Positions 45,356 to 52,655 of a DNA stretch of 64,000 bases are shown here, one piece after another; positions within the stretch are counted from its first letter, which is position 1; each line of letters opens with the position of its first letter. The position numbers and the translations under genes were made by a program. The stretch is taken from positions 496,001 through 560,000 of the forward strand of contig CAWBZG010000004.1 in assembly GCA_963793245.1 (NCBI GenBank), in the 5' to 3' direction. Below the pieces are notes generated by a model. The model was not told where the DNA came from. It was given only the letters and a program-made list of their open reading frames with translations, and searched no databases. Source of the stretch: CAXBBB01 sp963793245. GTDB lineage: Bacteria; Bacteroidota; Rhodothermia; Rhodothermales; BA12.

Positions 45356-46015
45356 ATGGTGCAACGCTTCACTCCCGACCAACTCGACCGCCTGAAAGCC
45401 GCCGTCGCCGAAGCTGAGAAGCGCACGTCGGCTGAGATCGTGCCCTGCGTCGTCAAGCGCAGCGACCGCTACCCGGAGGCTATGGCGCGCGGAGCCGTCT
45501 GGGGGGGCGTGCTCGCTCTCGTCGCGTGGACGCTGTTCGATCTGCTGCACGTGGGGATGGGGTGGGGCTGGCTGCACAGCGAGTGGGGCGTGTGCCTCGT
45601 CGTGACGGTTGGGCTGATCGTAGGCGCACTATTGGGAGGAACCGTACCCGCTGTCCGACGCGCGCTCGTCGGTGGCGCTCGGATGGACCAGATGGTGCAT
45701 CGCCGGGCGATGCGCGCGTTCGTGGAGGAGGAGGTGTTCAACACAACTGGGCGGACGGGCGTGCTGCTGCTGCTCTCGATCGACGAGCACCGGGTCGAAG
45801 TGTTGGCCGATGAAGGCATCAGCAGCAAAGTCGCCCCCGAAGCTTGGGGGGAATTGACGGCACTCATCATCCAAGGGATTCGCAGCGGCGATCTGCCGGG
45901 CGCATTGATCGACGTGTTCGACCGCGTGGGCGTCCTGCTCGGAGAAAGCGGACTGCCCGTCACTCCGGACGATGTCGACGAGTTGGACAACCACTTGCGC
46001 GTGTACGCCGAGTAG
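45356..46015 (+). CDS. TPM-domain (TLP18.3/Psb32-like) membrane protein
   Basis: A 219-residue protein. The N terminus VQRFTPDQLDRLKAAVAEAE with KRTSAEIVPCVVKRSD and the later GRTGVLLLLSIDEHRVEVLA with DEGISSKVAP are the TPM fold. Here the domain is interrupted by two membrane helices (GAVWGGVLALVAWTLFDLLH and CLVVTVGLIVGALLGGTVPA). TPM proteins are of unclear biochemical function (acid phosphatase activity is reported for a plant homologue). It belongs to the common bacterial pair of TPM proteins, but no LemA partner is next to it. Confidence 0.8.
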   Translation: MVQRFTPDQLDRLKAAVAEAEKRTSAEIVPCVVKRSDRYPEAMARGAVWGGVLALVAWTLFDLLHVGMGWGWLHSEWGVCLVVTVGLIVGALLGGTVPAVRRALVGGARMDQMVHRRAMRAFVEEEVFNTTGRTGVLLLLSIDEHRVEVLADEGISSKVAPEAWGELTALIIQGIRSGDLPGALIDVFDRVGVLLGESGLPVTPDDVDELDNHLRVYAE

Positions 46016-46034
46016 CGACAGGTCTCGCGCCAGC

Positions 46035-46062
46035 GTAAGGGCGATTCATGAATCGCCCTTAC
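46035..46062. repeat. 28-bp perfect palindrome (copy 2)
   Basis: Identical to 26140-26167: GTAAGGGCGATTCA plus its complement. It lies just after the TPM gene and about 180 bases before rpsF. Confidence 0.85.
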
Positions 46063-46244
46063 TCGGATCCCGATCCAGGTCCAGCATCTTATCCCCGCCG
46101 CGAAGCTATCGTCAAATCGACGCGGGTGATCTGCGGAGTCGCGGATAGCGGTTATCTTGCTGTTCTGCCCGTTCGCGGGCTTCTCCCTGCCTCGTCTGCG
46201 CTTCTGCGGTCGGGGCTTGTGTTTCACTATCCAGAGGGAATACG
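46063..46244 (+). promoter_or_regulatory. 5' region of the rpsF-rpsR-rplI operon
   Basis: A 182-base non-coding stretch. A hairpin GCCCG-TTCG-CGGGC (46167-46180) sits 65 bases upstream of rpsF, and a good Shine-Dalgarno AGAGGGA precedes the ATG by 6 bases. S6:S18 complexes bind leader RNAs in several bacteria; I cannot confirm that motif here by eye. Confidence 0.35.
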
Positions 46245-46598
46245 ATGCCTGACGCATTGCCTACCTATGAGTTGACCTATATCGTCAACCCGGTCCTGAG
46301 CGAAGACCAGATCAAAGAACTCGCCAAACGGTACGAGACGTACATCCAGGAAAACGGCGGGACCATCCTGCAGTCCAACGATTGGGGCAGCCGCCGGCTC
46401 GCCTATCCGATCCTGAAAAAGCGTAACGGACACTACTTCAACGTGTTTTTCCGTGCGCCCGGTACGATCATCCCACGCCTCGAGCGCGCGATGGAAATCG
46501 AAGACGACGTGCTGCGTTACATGACGCTGCGCCTCGACGCCAAGATGACGCGCCACTTCGAGCGCAACAAAGAGCGCACGGTAGAAGGCAGCTTCTAA
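46245..46598 (+). CDS. rpsF: 30S ribosomal protein S6
   Basis: A 117-residue S6. YELTYIVNPVLSEDQIKELA at the start, DWGSRRLAYPILKKRNGHYF in the middle and LEIEDDVLRYMTLR-type sequence (MEIEDDVLRYMTLRLDAKMT) at the end match the family. It forms the S6:S18 dimer of the 30S platform with the next gene's product. It is the first gene of the operon. Confidence 0.96.
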   Translation: MPDALPTYELTYIVNPVLSEDQIKELAKRYETYIQENGGTILQSNDWGSRRLAYPILKKRNGHYFNVFFRAPGTIIPRLERAMEIEDDVLRYMTLRLDAKMTRHFERNKERTVEGSF

Positions 46599-46659
46599 AG
46601 GATTCGTCCTGAGCCTGCCTCTTTCTCGTAGCCCCACAATCTGACCTCTACCGCCGACC

Positions 46660-46881
46660 ATGGCCGAAGAAACTAAAGAACCTGAGATCGACCTCCGTTC
46701 GATCGAATACGTCGACTACAAAAACGTCGATTTCCTTAAGCGCTTCCTCAACGAGCAGGGCAAGATGATGCCTCGCCGCGTCGGAGACGTGCCCGCCAAG
46801 ACGCAGCGTATGATCACGCGCGCCGTCAAGCGTGCCCGCCACCTGTCGCTGCTGCCGTTCGTCGCCGACACGACCAAGTAA
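46660..46881 (+). CDS. rpsR: 30S ribosomal protein S18
   Basis: A 73-residue S18. IEYVDYKNVDFLKRFLNEQG, then KMMPRRVGDVPAKTQRMITR and AVKRARHLSLLPFVADTTK follow the family end to end. It lacks Cys zinc ligands. Directly after rpsF with no ssb between, a Bacteroidota-typical order. Confidence 0.96.
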   Translation: MAEETKEPEIDLRSIEYVDYKNVDFLKRFLNEQGKMMPRRVGDVPAKTQRMITRAVKRARHLSLLPFVADTTK

Positions 46882-46900
46882 CCTCTAACCCCCGAACACC

Positions 46901-47359
46901 ATGAACGTCATCCTACTCGACGAGGTCGACAACCTGGGCGAAAAGGGCGAGATGGTCTCCGTCAAGCCTGGCTACGGCCGCAACTTCCTGATCCCGCGCG
47001 GCCTCGCACGGATTGCTACCAAAGGCGCCGTCAAAGCGTCCGAGGAAGAGTACAAGCAGTCCGAGCGCAAGCGTAGCGCTAAAAAGGACCAGGCCGTCCA
47101 GATGGGCCGCCAACTCGACAACGTCACCGTCGAAGTGCCGATGCGCATCGGCGAAGGCGGTCGCATCTTTGGATCGGTCACGACCCAGATGATCGCCGAC
47201 CTGCTGACCGAGCAAGGCTTCGAAATCGAACGCCGCCGCCTGAGCATCAGCGAAGACATCAAGACGATCGGTGAGTACACCGGCTCCGCCAAGCTGCACG
47301 CCGACGTCACGTCCGAGTTCAAGATCAACGTCACCCCGGACATCGTCCCCGGCGCCTGA
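46901..47359 (+). CDS. rplI: 50S ribosomal protein L9
   Basis: A 152-residue L9. The N-terminal domain MNVILLDEVDNLGEKGEMVS and VKPGYGRNFLIPRGLARIAT, the connecting helix rich in Lys/Glu, and the C-terminal GEGGRIFGSVTTQMIADLL complete the two-domain protein. It is 19 bases after rpsR and followed by a strong terminator. Confidence 0.96.
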   Translation: MNVILLDEVDNLGEKGEMVSVKPGYGRNFLIPRGLARIATKGAVKASEEEYKQSERKRSAKKDQAVQMGRQLDNVTVEVPMRIGEGGRIFGSVTTQMIADLLTEQGFEIERRRLSISEDIKTIGEYTGSAKLHADVTSEFKINVTPDIVPGA

Positions 47360-47395
47360 TCGCGGCTCGCGTAAGCCAGAGCAACAACCCGCTCC

Positions 47396-47433
47396 AAACG
47401 GGCGTTCGGACATGTGTCTGAGCGCCCGTTTTT
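47396..47433 (+). terminator. Rho-independent terminator after rplI
   Basis: AAACGGGCG-T-TC-G-GAC at the left pairs with GTC-T-GA-G-CGCCCGTTT at the right (47396-47433, two single mismatches) and continues into TTTTT. It ends the ribosomal operon before dsbD. Confidence 0.8.
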
Positions 47434-47459
47434 GCGTTTCCTCTTTCCCGACTCTTGCT

Positions 47460-49396
47460 GTGCGTTTTCTCGTCGCTGCTCTGCTCCTCCTCGCCGCGCT
47501 GCCCGCCCAAGCGCAGGTGCCGACCGAGGTGGCGCGTTGGTCGGCCGAGATCGTCCCGGGCGATGTTGGTGTCGGGCAAGGGGCGACGCTTCGCGTGTCG
47601 GTTGATCTCGATCCGGATTGGAAGCTGTATGCACTCGACACGCCACCGCCATCGCCCGAGTTGCTGCTGTCGGCGCGCGCGGATGAGGCCGTAACTATCG
47701 GCGAGTTCTCGCAGCCCGATCCACTCGAAGAAGTCGACCCGTTTCTGGAAGTCACCGTCCGCATCTTCCGCGACCAAGACGGTGTGTTTACCGCGCCGAT
47801 TCAGGCATCTGCGCCCGGCACCTACACCGTCGCCGCCGATCTGCGCTTCACCGTCTGCGACAAGAAGGTGTGTTTGCCGCCGACGAAACACACGGTCGAA
47901 GCTACGTTTGTGGTAGGCGAGGGGGGGGAGAGGTGGCTCCGCCAAGCAAGGGCGAACCGAGTGCAGCGATTCCCGATCTGACGGGCGGCGGCAGTTCGCT
48001 GTTCGAAGCGGGTCCCACCGAAACCGCGCCCATCGCTGAAGAAACGCAGGCGATGCGTGCTGGGCTTGGCGGCGAGGGCGGACTGTGGGGCTTTCTCGCC
48101 CTAGCCGTCGCCGCCGGATTGGGCGCGCTGCTGATGCCGTGTGTCTACCCGATGCTGCCGCTGACGGTATCGTTTTTCACCCGGCAGGGCGGCTCGCGCG
48201 CCCACGCGACGCGGCTCGCGCTGCTCTACGGACTGAGCATCGTCGCGACGTTTACACTCCTGGGCCTGGTGCTGGCGGCCGTCGTCGGGGCGGCGGGGGC
48301 GCAGGCGGTTGCGGCCAATCCGTGGGTCAACCTCTTCGTGGCGGCTGTCTTCGTGCTCTTCGGTCTATCGCTGCTCGGAGTGTTCGAGTTGAAACTACCG
48401 TCCGCCATCGTCAACGCGTCGGCGCGTGGGGAGCACAAGGGCGGTGTTGTCGGCGTGCTGTTTATGGGGTTGACGCTGACGCTCGTCTCGTTCTCATGTA
48501 CGGTCCCCTTCGTCGGCGGACTGCTCGCGGCGACTGTCGGCGGCGATTGGCTGCGTCCGGTCCTAGGAATGCTGGCGTTTTCGATCACATTTGCGCTTCC
48601 GTTCGTGGCGTTTGCACTGTTTCCGCGCGCGCTGGCTCGGCTGCCGCGTTCGGGAGCGTGGATGAACACGATGAAGGTGACACTGGGCTTCGTCGAACTC
48701 GTCGCCGCGCTCAAATTCCTGTCGAACGCCGACCTCGTATGGGGCTGGGGCATCATCACGCGCCCTTTGTCGATTGCCGTATCTGCGGTTCTGCTCGCGC
48801 TTTGTGGACTGTTTTTGCTCGGACTGATCGGCGTGGGCGAAGAGACGAAACCGGCGTCCGTCGGAGCCGGGCGATTGCTTACGGCATCGGCGTTCCTCGC
48901 ATCGGCGCTGTACCTGATCCCCGGGTTATGGGGCGCCAATCTGGGCCTGTTCGACGCGTATCTGCCTCCGCGCTCTGCGGCTGACTTCTCAGTCGTCGCA
49001 TCGGCAGCGTCCGTCGGCGGATCGTCAGCGCACGTCGACTGGCCGCGCGGAATGGACGGTTTGCAAGCTGCATCGGCTCAAGCCGCATCCGAAGGCCGGA
49101 TGGTGTTCATCGATTTCACCGGCTACACCTGCACCAACTGCCGCGCGATGGAGTCGACCGTCTTCCCGCTGACCAACGTGCAAGCCGCGCTGTCGGCCTA
49201 CGTCCCCGTCGCCCTCTACACTGATGCGGCAGGCGATGGACCAGCGATGAGCCGCTTTCAACTGGAGCAGACGGCAACCGTCGCGCTGCCGACCTACGCC
49301 ATCTACGACCCTGCGACCGAACGCGTCATCGCCCACACGAGCGGGATGCAATCCGCCGAAGAGTTCGTCGCGTTCCTGAAGCGCCACGCAGAGTAA
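47460..49396 (+). CDS. dsbD: Thiol:disulfide interchange protein DsbD, frameshift in a G8 tract
   Basis: An inner-membrane electron carrier passing thioredoxin reducing power to the periplasm. The signal VRFLVAALLLLAALPAQAQ starts at GTG 47460. The N-terminal alpha domain spans about 25-150 (with FTVCDKKVCLPPT), eight helices follow with the two key cysteines in ALLMPCVYPMLPLTVSFF and LVSFSCTVPFVGGLLAA, and a C-terminal thioredoxin domain has FTGYTCTNCRAMEST (CTNC). The frame breaks at a run of eight G (47921-47928) between alpha domain and membrane part; adding one G restores 645 residues. Segments are 47460 to about 47928 and about 47930-49396. Both error and slippage are possible. Confidence 0.9.
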
Positions 49397-49455
49397 GAGC
49401 TTGCGGCGCACGTGAACAGTTACTTTCGCGCTCGGAGAACCAAAATGGCTCACGT

Positions 49456-49581
49456 TTTCAACTTACAAGACCAGGCTCTGGCGCGCAGAGCACGAGGAAG
49501 TGAAGACGGGATACCGGAGACACCGACGCCCATGCGAGAGACGAAGCTAGCCTCTGCGTCGCCCGCAGCCAAGGGTTATGC
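49456..49581 (-). repeat. attC-like site 1 (end of cassette 1)
   Basis: On the minus strand it begins GCATAACCCTTGGCTGCGGG, continues CGACGCAGAGGC and, after a variable centre, ends GCGCGCCAGAGCC..AGTTGAAA. The 21-base word GCCTYTGCGTCGCCCGCAGC (plus strand, 49550-49569) recurs in the three sites. The outer GCATAAC / GTTGAAA pair replaces the usual RYYYAAC / GTTRRRY. It lies at the 3' end of the DUF4145 gene and carries that gene's TAA stop, as in integron cassettes. Confidence 0.7.
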
Positions 49582-50181
49582 CGCCTCGCTTTGAGCTGCC
49601 GCACGGCCACGCGCAATTCGCGCAGGCAGAACGAAAAGGAACTGACCCAAAGCGGTGGCGAAGTCAACGCAGTGCTGTGCGTCTTGAACACTTGGCAGGT
49701 CTGCATTCTCGTCAGCATGTCGCTGATCATTGGCGTCAAGTCTGACCTCATGTGCCCAGTCACTCATCCCTTCCGTAATGAGACCGTCCTCCTTCGCTTT
49801 GTTGATTCGCGAATACAAACTCCCCTCTGTATATCCTTGGTGTTTCAGCATCGCATCTACGGAACTTGCTGCTAGCATTACCGCACCTGCTGATGCGTGG
49901 AGGCTTTCGGTAGCCTGTTTAAGGTATTCCTTTGCGCGATGTGGAATATCTTCATCCACCATATTCGCGGAGGGATATATCTCGGTTACTGGACCTCTCT
50001 GCATCGGAGATCCGGCCAGAACCATGCCTCCACACCTCACGCATGCATAGACGATCCACCACCTCGAATTCTGTCCAGCAATGTCCTTGGTGCCATGGTG
50101 CCCCTTTGCATCAAGAGATGGGTTGTCAATCCGACAATGAGGACATCTCCCAATATTTAGTAGATCAAGAAGCTCAGGCAT
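49576..50181 (-). CDS. Cassette 1: zinc-ribbon plus DUF4145-like protein
   Basis: 201 residues from ATG 50181 (MPELLDLLNIGRCPHCRIDN). A Cys4 ribbon (CPHC and CVRCG, about residues 13 and 52) precedes a helical DUF4145-type domain: KEYLKQATESLHASAGAVML, YSRINKAKEDGLITEGMSDW, HEVRLDANDQRHADENADLP and GQFLFVLPARIARGRA. DUF4145 domains are found in nuclease, restriction-like and integron-cassette proteins; the role here is unknown. The stop codon TAA falls inside the attC-like word GGCATAACC. Base composition is clearly less GC-rich than the flanking genes. A longer in-frame extension would read through attC site 2 and is rejected. Confidence 0.7.
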   Translation of the reverse strand: MPELLDLLNIGRCPHCRIDNPSLDAKGHHGTKDIAGQNSRWWIVYACVRCGGMVLAGSPMQRGPVTEIYPSANMVDEDIPHRAKEYLKQATESLHASAGAVMLAASSVDAMLKHQGYTEGSLYSRINKAKEDGLITEGMSDWAHEVRLDANDQRHADENADLPSVQDAQHCVDFATALGQFLFVLPARIARGRAAAQSEAA

Positions 50182-50190
50182 AGGAAAGCG

Positions 50191-50311
50191 GCATAACAGA
50201 CAAGGCTCTGGCGCGCGAAGAGCGCCGATGTGTGAGCGGGCAATGTAGTCGCCGATGCCGATCAGCGCAAAAACGCTCGGCCTTTGCGTCGCCCGCAGCC
50301 AAGGGTTATAC
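50191..50311 (-). repeat. attC-like site 2 (between cassettes 1 and 2)
   Basis: A 121-base element. Minus strand: GTATAACCCTTGGCTGCGGG at one end and GCGCGCCAGAGCCTTGTCTG with TTATGC at the other, with the conserved CGACGCAAAGGC word after the first part. GGCTGCGGGCG can pair with CGCCAGAGCC-type sequence at the far end, giving the folded single-strand form expected of attC. The variable centre is about 60 bases. Confidence 0.75.
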
Positions 50312-50569
50312 CGCTCCTTCCCGGTACAACTCAATCTTAGCGACAATCGCGCCGTGGACAAGAAGCAACAGCGCAGCACCCAGAACGAGAAAGGGCAGAG
50401 CAGTGAGCATTGAGACCGCGTCGAACTCGATCTTGGCAATGACGCGAGTGTTAAGCGCGGAGTGCAGAACGACTCCCGCGAGAACGAGCGCGAGGATAGG
50501 AAGCCACCTCTTCGACAGATCACGTGGCGACCGTACGAGAAGCGCTGGCACTACGAAAAGCGCAATCAA
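50306..50569 (-). CDS. Cassette 2: small three-helix membrane protein
   Basis: 87 residues from a TTG at 50569. Helices IALFVVPALLV, WLPILALVLAGVVLHSAL and TALPFLVLGAALLLLVHGAI are evident; the ends are short and the C terminus is KIELYREGAV. No family is recognised. TAA is inside the attC-like word GGTATAACC of site 2, and the start lies at the far end of site 3, so the frame fills the cassette. Confidence 0.55.
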   Translation of the reverse strand: MIALFVVPALLVRSPRDLSKRWLPILALVLAGVVLHSALNTRVIAKIEFDAVSMLTALPFLVLGAALLLLVHGAIVAKIELYREGAV

Positions 50570-50653
50570 GCTGGCGAATGTGGCAAGATGCAGCCATCGT
50601 CGAGTCGAAGCGAAACTGCTCGCCTTTGCGTCGCCCGCAGCCGTGAGTTATGC
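50562..50653 (-). repeat. attC-like site 3 (between cassettes 2 and 3), far end diverged
   Basis: Minus strand begins GCATAACTCACGGCTGCGGG and CGACGCAAAGGC, matching sites 1 and 2, and ends near CGCCAGCTTGATTGC, which aligns with CGCCAG..CTTG..ATGC of site 2. About 92 bases, shorter than the others. The far boundary is approximate. Confidence 0.6.
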
Positions 50654-51061
50654 GGCGTTGATGCGGTTTACAATGCAAACGACCCCATGACCACGACGAG
50701 CAATTTGGAGGGGGGGGTGAGAATTCAACCTCTTCGCTCGGTTGTCGCCAGAAGACCCCCGACTGCGGACTCGGTATTCCATCGTCAAGACGACCGCGAG
50801 CAGGAGAAGAATTGCTGTCAATGGCGCGAGCATCAGAGCAGCGATCGGTTCGGCCAGAACCTCATCTGCGGGTCGAACATGGCTGCGAGAATGCCGCCGC
50901 TGTCGCAATGGCTGCTCCTCTCGCCCAAGCGAATAGCCGACTTTATTGGTCACGATGACGTAAAATGCATAACCAGCAATTGTGCGGCGCTCCGGCGTGT
51001 TATCCCGAAAGAGCGCCTGATAACGAGACCGCAGAATACGAGCTATGTCGTGCGAACGCAA
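50648..51061 (-). CDS. Cassette 3: hypothetical protein with one membrane helix
   Basis: 137 residues from a TTG at 51061. One clear hydrophobic helix (ALMLAPLTAILLLLAVVLTM) follows a basic region (LRQRRHSRSHVRPADEVL). The C-terminal 40 residues after a plus-strand G8 run (50710-50717) look less natural, so a frame shift there is possible. No family recognised. TAA lies inside GCATAAC of site 3, like the other two cassettes. Start is uncertain. Confidence 0.45.
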   Translation of the reverse strand: MRSHDIARILRSRYQALFRDNTPERRTIAGYAFYVIVTNKVGYSLGREEQPLRQRRHSRSHVRPADEVLAEPIAALMLAPLTAILLLLAVVLTMEYRVRSRGSSGDNRAKRLNSHPPLQIARRGHGVVCIVNRINAA

Positions 51062-51085
51062 TGCCTAGAGTGCTAACGACGCGAA
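51060..51085 (-). other. Putative upstream boundary of the cassette array
   Basis: Minus strand CGTCGTTAGCAC contains GTTAGCA, close to the GTTRRRY recombination core, at the point where the first cassette begins. No full attC or attI could be made out between here and the DUF547 stop at 51126, and no tyrosine integrase is encoded nearby. Confidence 0.4.
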
Positions 51086-51125
51086 CGTAAAGCCGATCTG
51101 TCTGCTGAATGTCGCATTCGCTAAA

Positions 51126-51944
51126 TCAGCGGCAGCTACGCGCTCGGTTGACGGTCCAGTCGTAGGCATAGCGAGTGCCGTTCGCCTTGAGTTGGGCGCT
51201 GGTTTTGCCTTCGAGTTTGGATTTCAGCGCGGCGTAACCGGGACGACCCATGCTCATGTGCGACAGCAGGAAGTCACCTGCAGGTTGGCCTGAGTCGAAG
51301 TCCGATCCGAACCAATCGATCAGGCTGCTGGCGACAAGCGTCCCATCGTCGACGGTGAAGTGAGTAGGGGCATTCACCCAACCCGAAAACGCCTGGTCCA
51401 ATTCGCGGTCCAATGTCGCCGGGCGGAAGGCGGCGCGTTGCAGCGGTGGGCAGCTTACGGCGGCGCAGTTGAGCGCGACGTGCAGTCGGGGGTCGAGCGT
51501 GTCGACCTGGAATCGACGCAGTTCGGGGCGGTCGCTGTCTTGTTTGCGGAGGATGACGTTTTCGAGTTCGTCGAGCGTCAGCGTTGTGCCACCTGCTGGC
51601 ATCGGCGTTTTGAAGAAGATGCGGCCTTCGTCGCCGTCCAACACACCGGAGCGGTTGGGGTGCTGGCTGACCGCGTCGAGCATTAGCGCGTTGTAGGCGT
51701 TCGACCAAAAGGCGAGTTTCTCGTCGTCTGTATCAAGGCTTGCAGGGTCAAACGTCTCGATGCCGAGCAGTGCGGCGTCAAGCGCTTCACGAGCCGGACC
51801 GTCGCTCAGCGCCGAATAGCACACCGATCCATCCGGCTGCACGACTGCTTCGAGTACATCGTCCAGATGGTCTGCTATGGAAGGCGACTGCGCACAGGCC
51901 ACCAAGGGCAACGACAAGAGCAGAAAGACGAGGAGTACGCGCAT
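51126..51944 (-). CDS. DUF547 lipoprotein
   Basis: A 272-residue exported protein. MRVLLVFLLLSLPLVACAQS carries a lipobox (LVAC). DTDDEKLAFWSNAYNALMLD, then LTLDELENVILRKQDSDRPE, PRLHVALNCAAVSCPPLQRA and FRPATLDRELDQAFSGWVNA are the DUF547 domain, whose conserved His/Cys positions recall a papain-like fold, but activity is unproved. The cassette array begins just downstream of its stop. Confidence 0.85.
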   Translation of the reverse strand: MRVLLVFLLLSLPLVACAQSPSIADHLDDVLEAVVQPDGSVCYSALSDGPAREALDAALLGIETFDPASLDTDDEKLAFWSNAYNALMLDAVSQHPNRSGVLDGDEGRIFFKTPMPAGGTTLTLDELENVILRKQDSDRPELRRFQVDTLDPRLHVALNCAAVSCPPLQRAAFRPATLDRELDQAFSGWVNAPTHFTVDDGTLVASSLIDWFGSDFDSGQPAGDFLLSHMSMGRPGYAALKSKLEGKTSAQLKANGTRYAYDWTVNRARSCR

Positions 51945-52079
51945 GGAGAATTCGGATCGAGAGAGGTAAACGGCAGCAGAATCGCTGGAGAGGGCCGAAA
52001 CGGTCCAAGGAGTCTGCCCGAGCGAACAAAGGCCGTCTAGCCGACAAGAAACGCCGTCACGCTGTCGAATCGCGTGCTC

Positions 52080-52556
52080 CTACTCGCGTTTTCGGCGGAA
52101 AGGGAGCAGGCGGCGCTTCGGTTTTACGACTTCGAGATCTTTGGGACGCTCTTGCTCCTCTTCCCACGCCGAAAACTTCTCCAGATCCTTCGAGAGCGCG
52201 TTGGCGACAGCCGCGAGGACGGCGATGTCGTCCACGAAGCCGATTCCGACGAGCGCATCTGGGATCACATCGAGCGGATTGACGAAGTACAGCAGCGCAC
52301 CGACGGCATAGCTGAGCGTCTTCCATGGAATGCCTCGATACTCGCGGCGCGCCCACGCTCGGACGAGCCGGGTCAGCACGAGCGTCGTGCCCAAAGCGTC
52401 CTTCAAGCTACCCTCATTGCCTTTGAGCTTTTGGTAGACATCGCGCGTCAGGCCGAGCACGCGAAAGCGGTTGCGCAGTAGGCGACCGGCGCCTTTGCGG
52501 GCGAGCCGGAGTGCTTGTTTTTCTTTGGGGACGAGGTCGAGGTCGGACGTTTCCAT
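52080..52556 (-). CDS. YkvA-family DUF1232 protein
   Basis: A 158-residue protein with the DUF1232 core YRGIPWKTLSYAVGALLYFV followed by NPLDVIPDALVGIGFVDDIA and VLAAVANALSKDLEKF: a membrane-associated helical hairpin containing the NPxDxIPD motif. The C terminus is very basic (KPKRRLLPFRRKRE). Function is unknown. ATG 52556 (METSDLDLVPKEKQ) is used, with the upstream in-frame ATG at 52595 rejected as non-homologous. It is divergent from the BNR exoprotein. Confidence 0.82.
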   Translation of the reverse strand: METSDLDLVPKEKQALRLARKGAGRLLRNRFRVLGLTRDVYQKLKGNEGSLKDALGTTLVLTRLVRAWARREYRGIPWKTLSYAVGALLYFVNPLDVIPDALVGIGFVDDIAVLAAVANALSKDLEKFSAWEEEQERPKDLEVVKPKRRLLPFRRKRE

Positions 52557-52655
52557 GGGGGTAAGGTGGTTGCGTAGGGAAGGTCGCCTTTCCACATGCG
52601 CGTAGCATTGACGGTGCGGTTATCTTCTTGCGTCATCCAACATCGCCCGCTGCTC

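Noticed and set aside
44122..45456. A 444-codon minus-strand frame opposite the zinc-ribbon gene
   Set aside because: It would be antisense to a gene with two clear zinc ribbons and a membrane helix, and has no motif of its own.
49576..50523. Extending the cassette 1 protein to 315 residues
   Set aside because: The extra 114 residues would translate attC site 2 and the cassette 2 gene in another frame; the ATG at 50181 begins the conserved protein.
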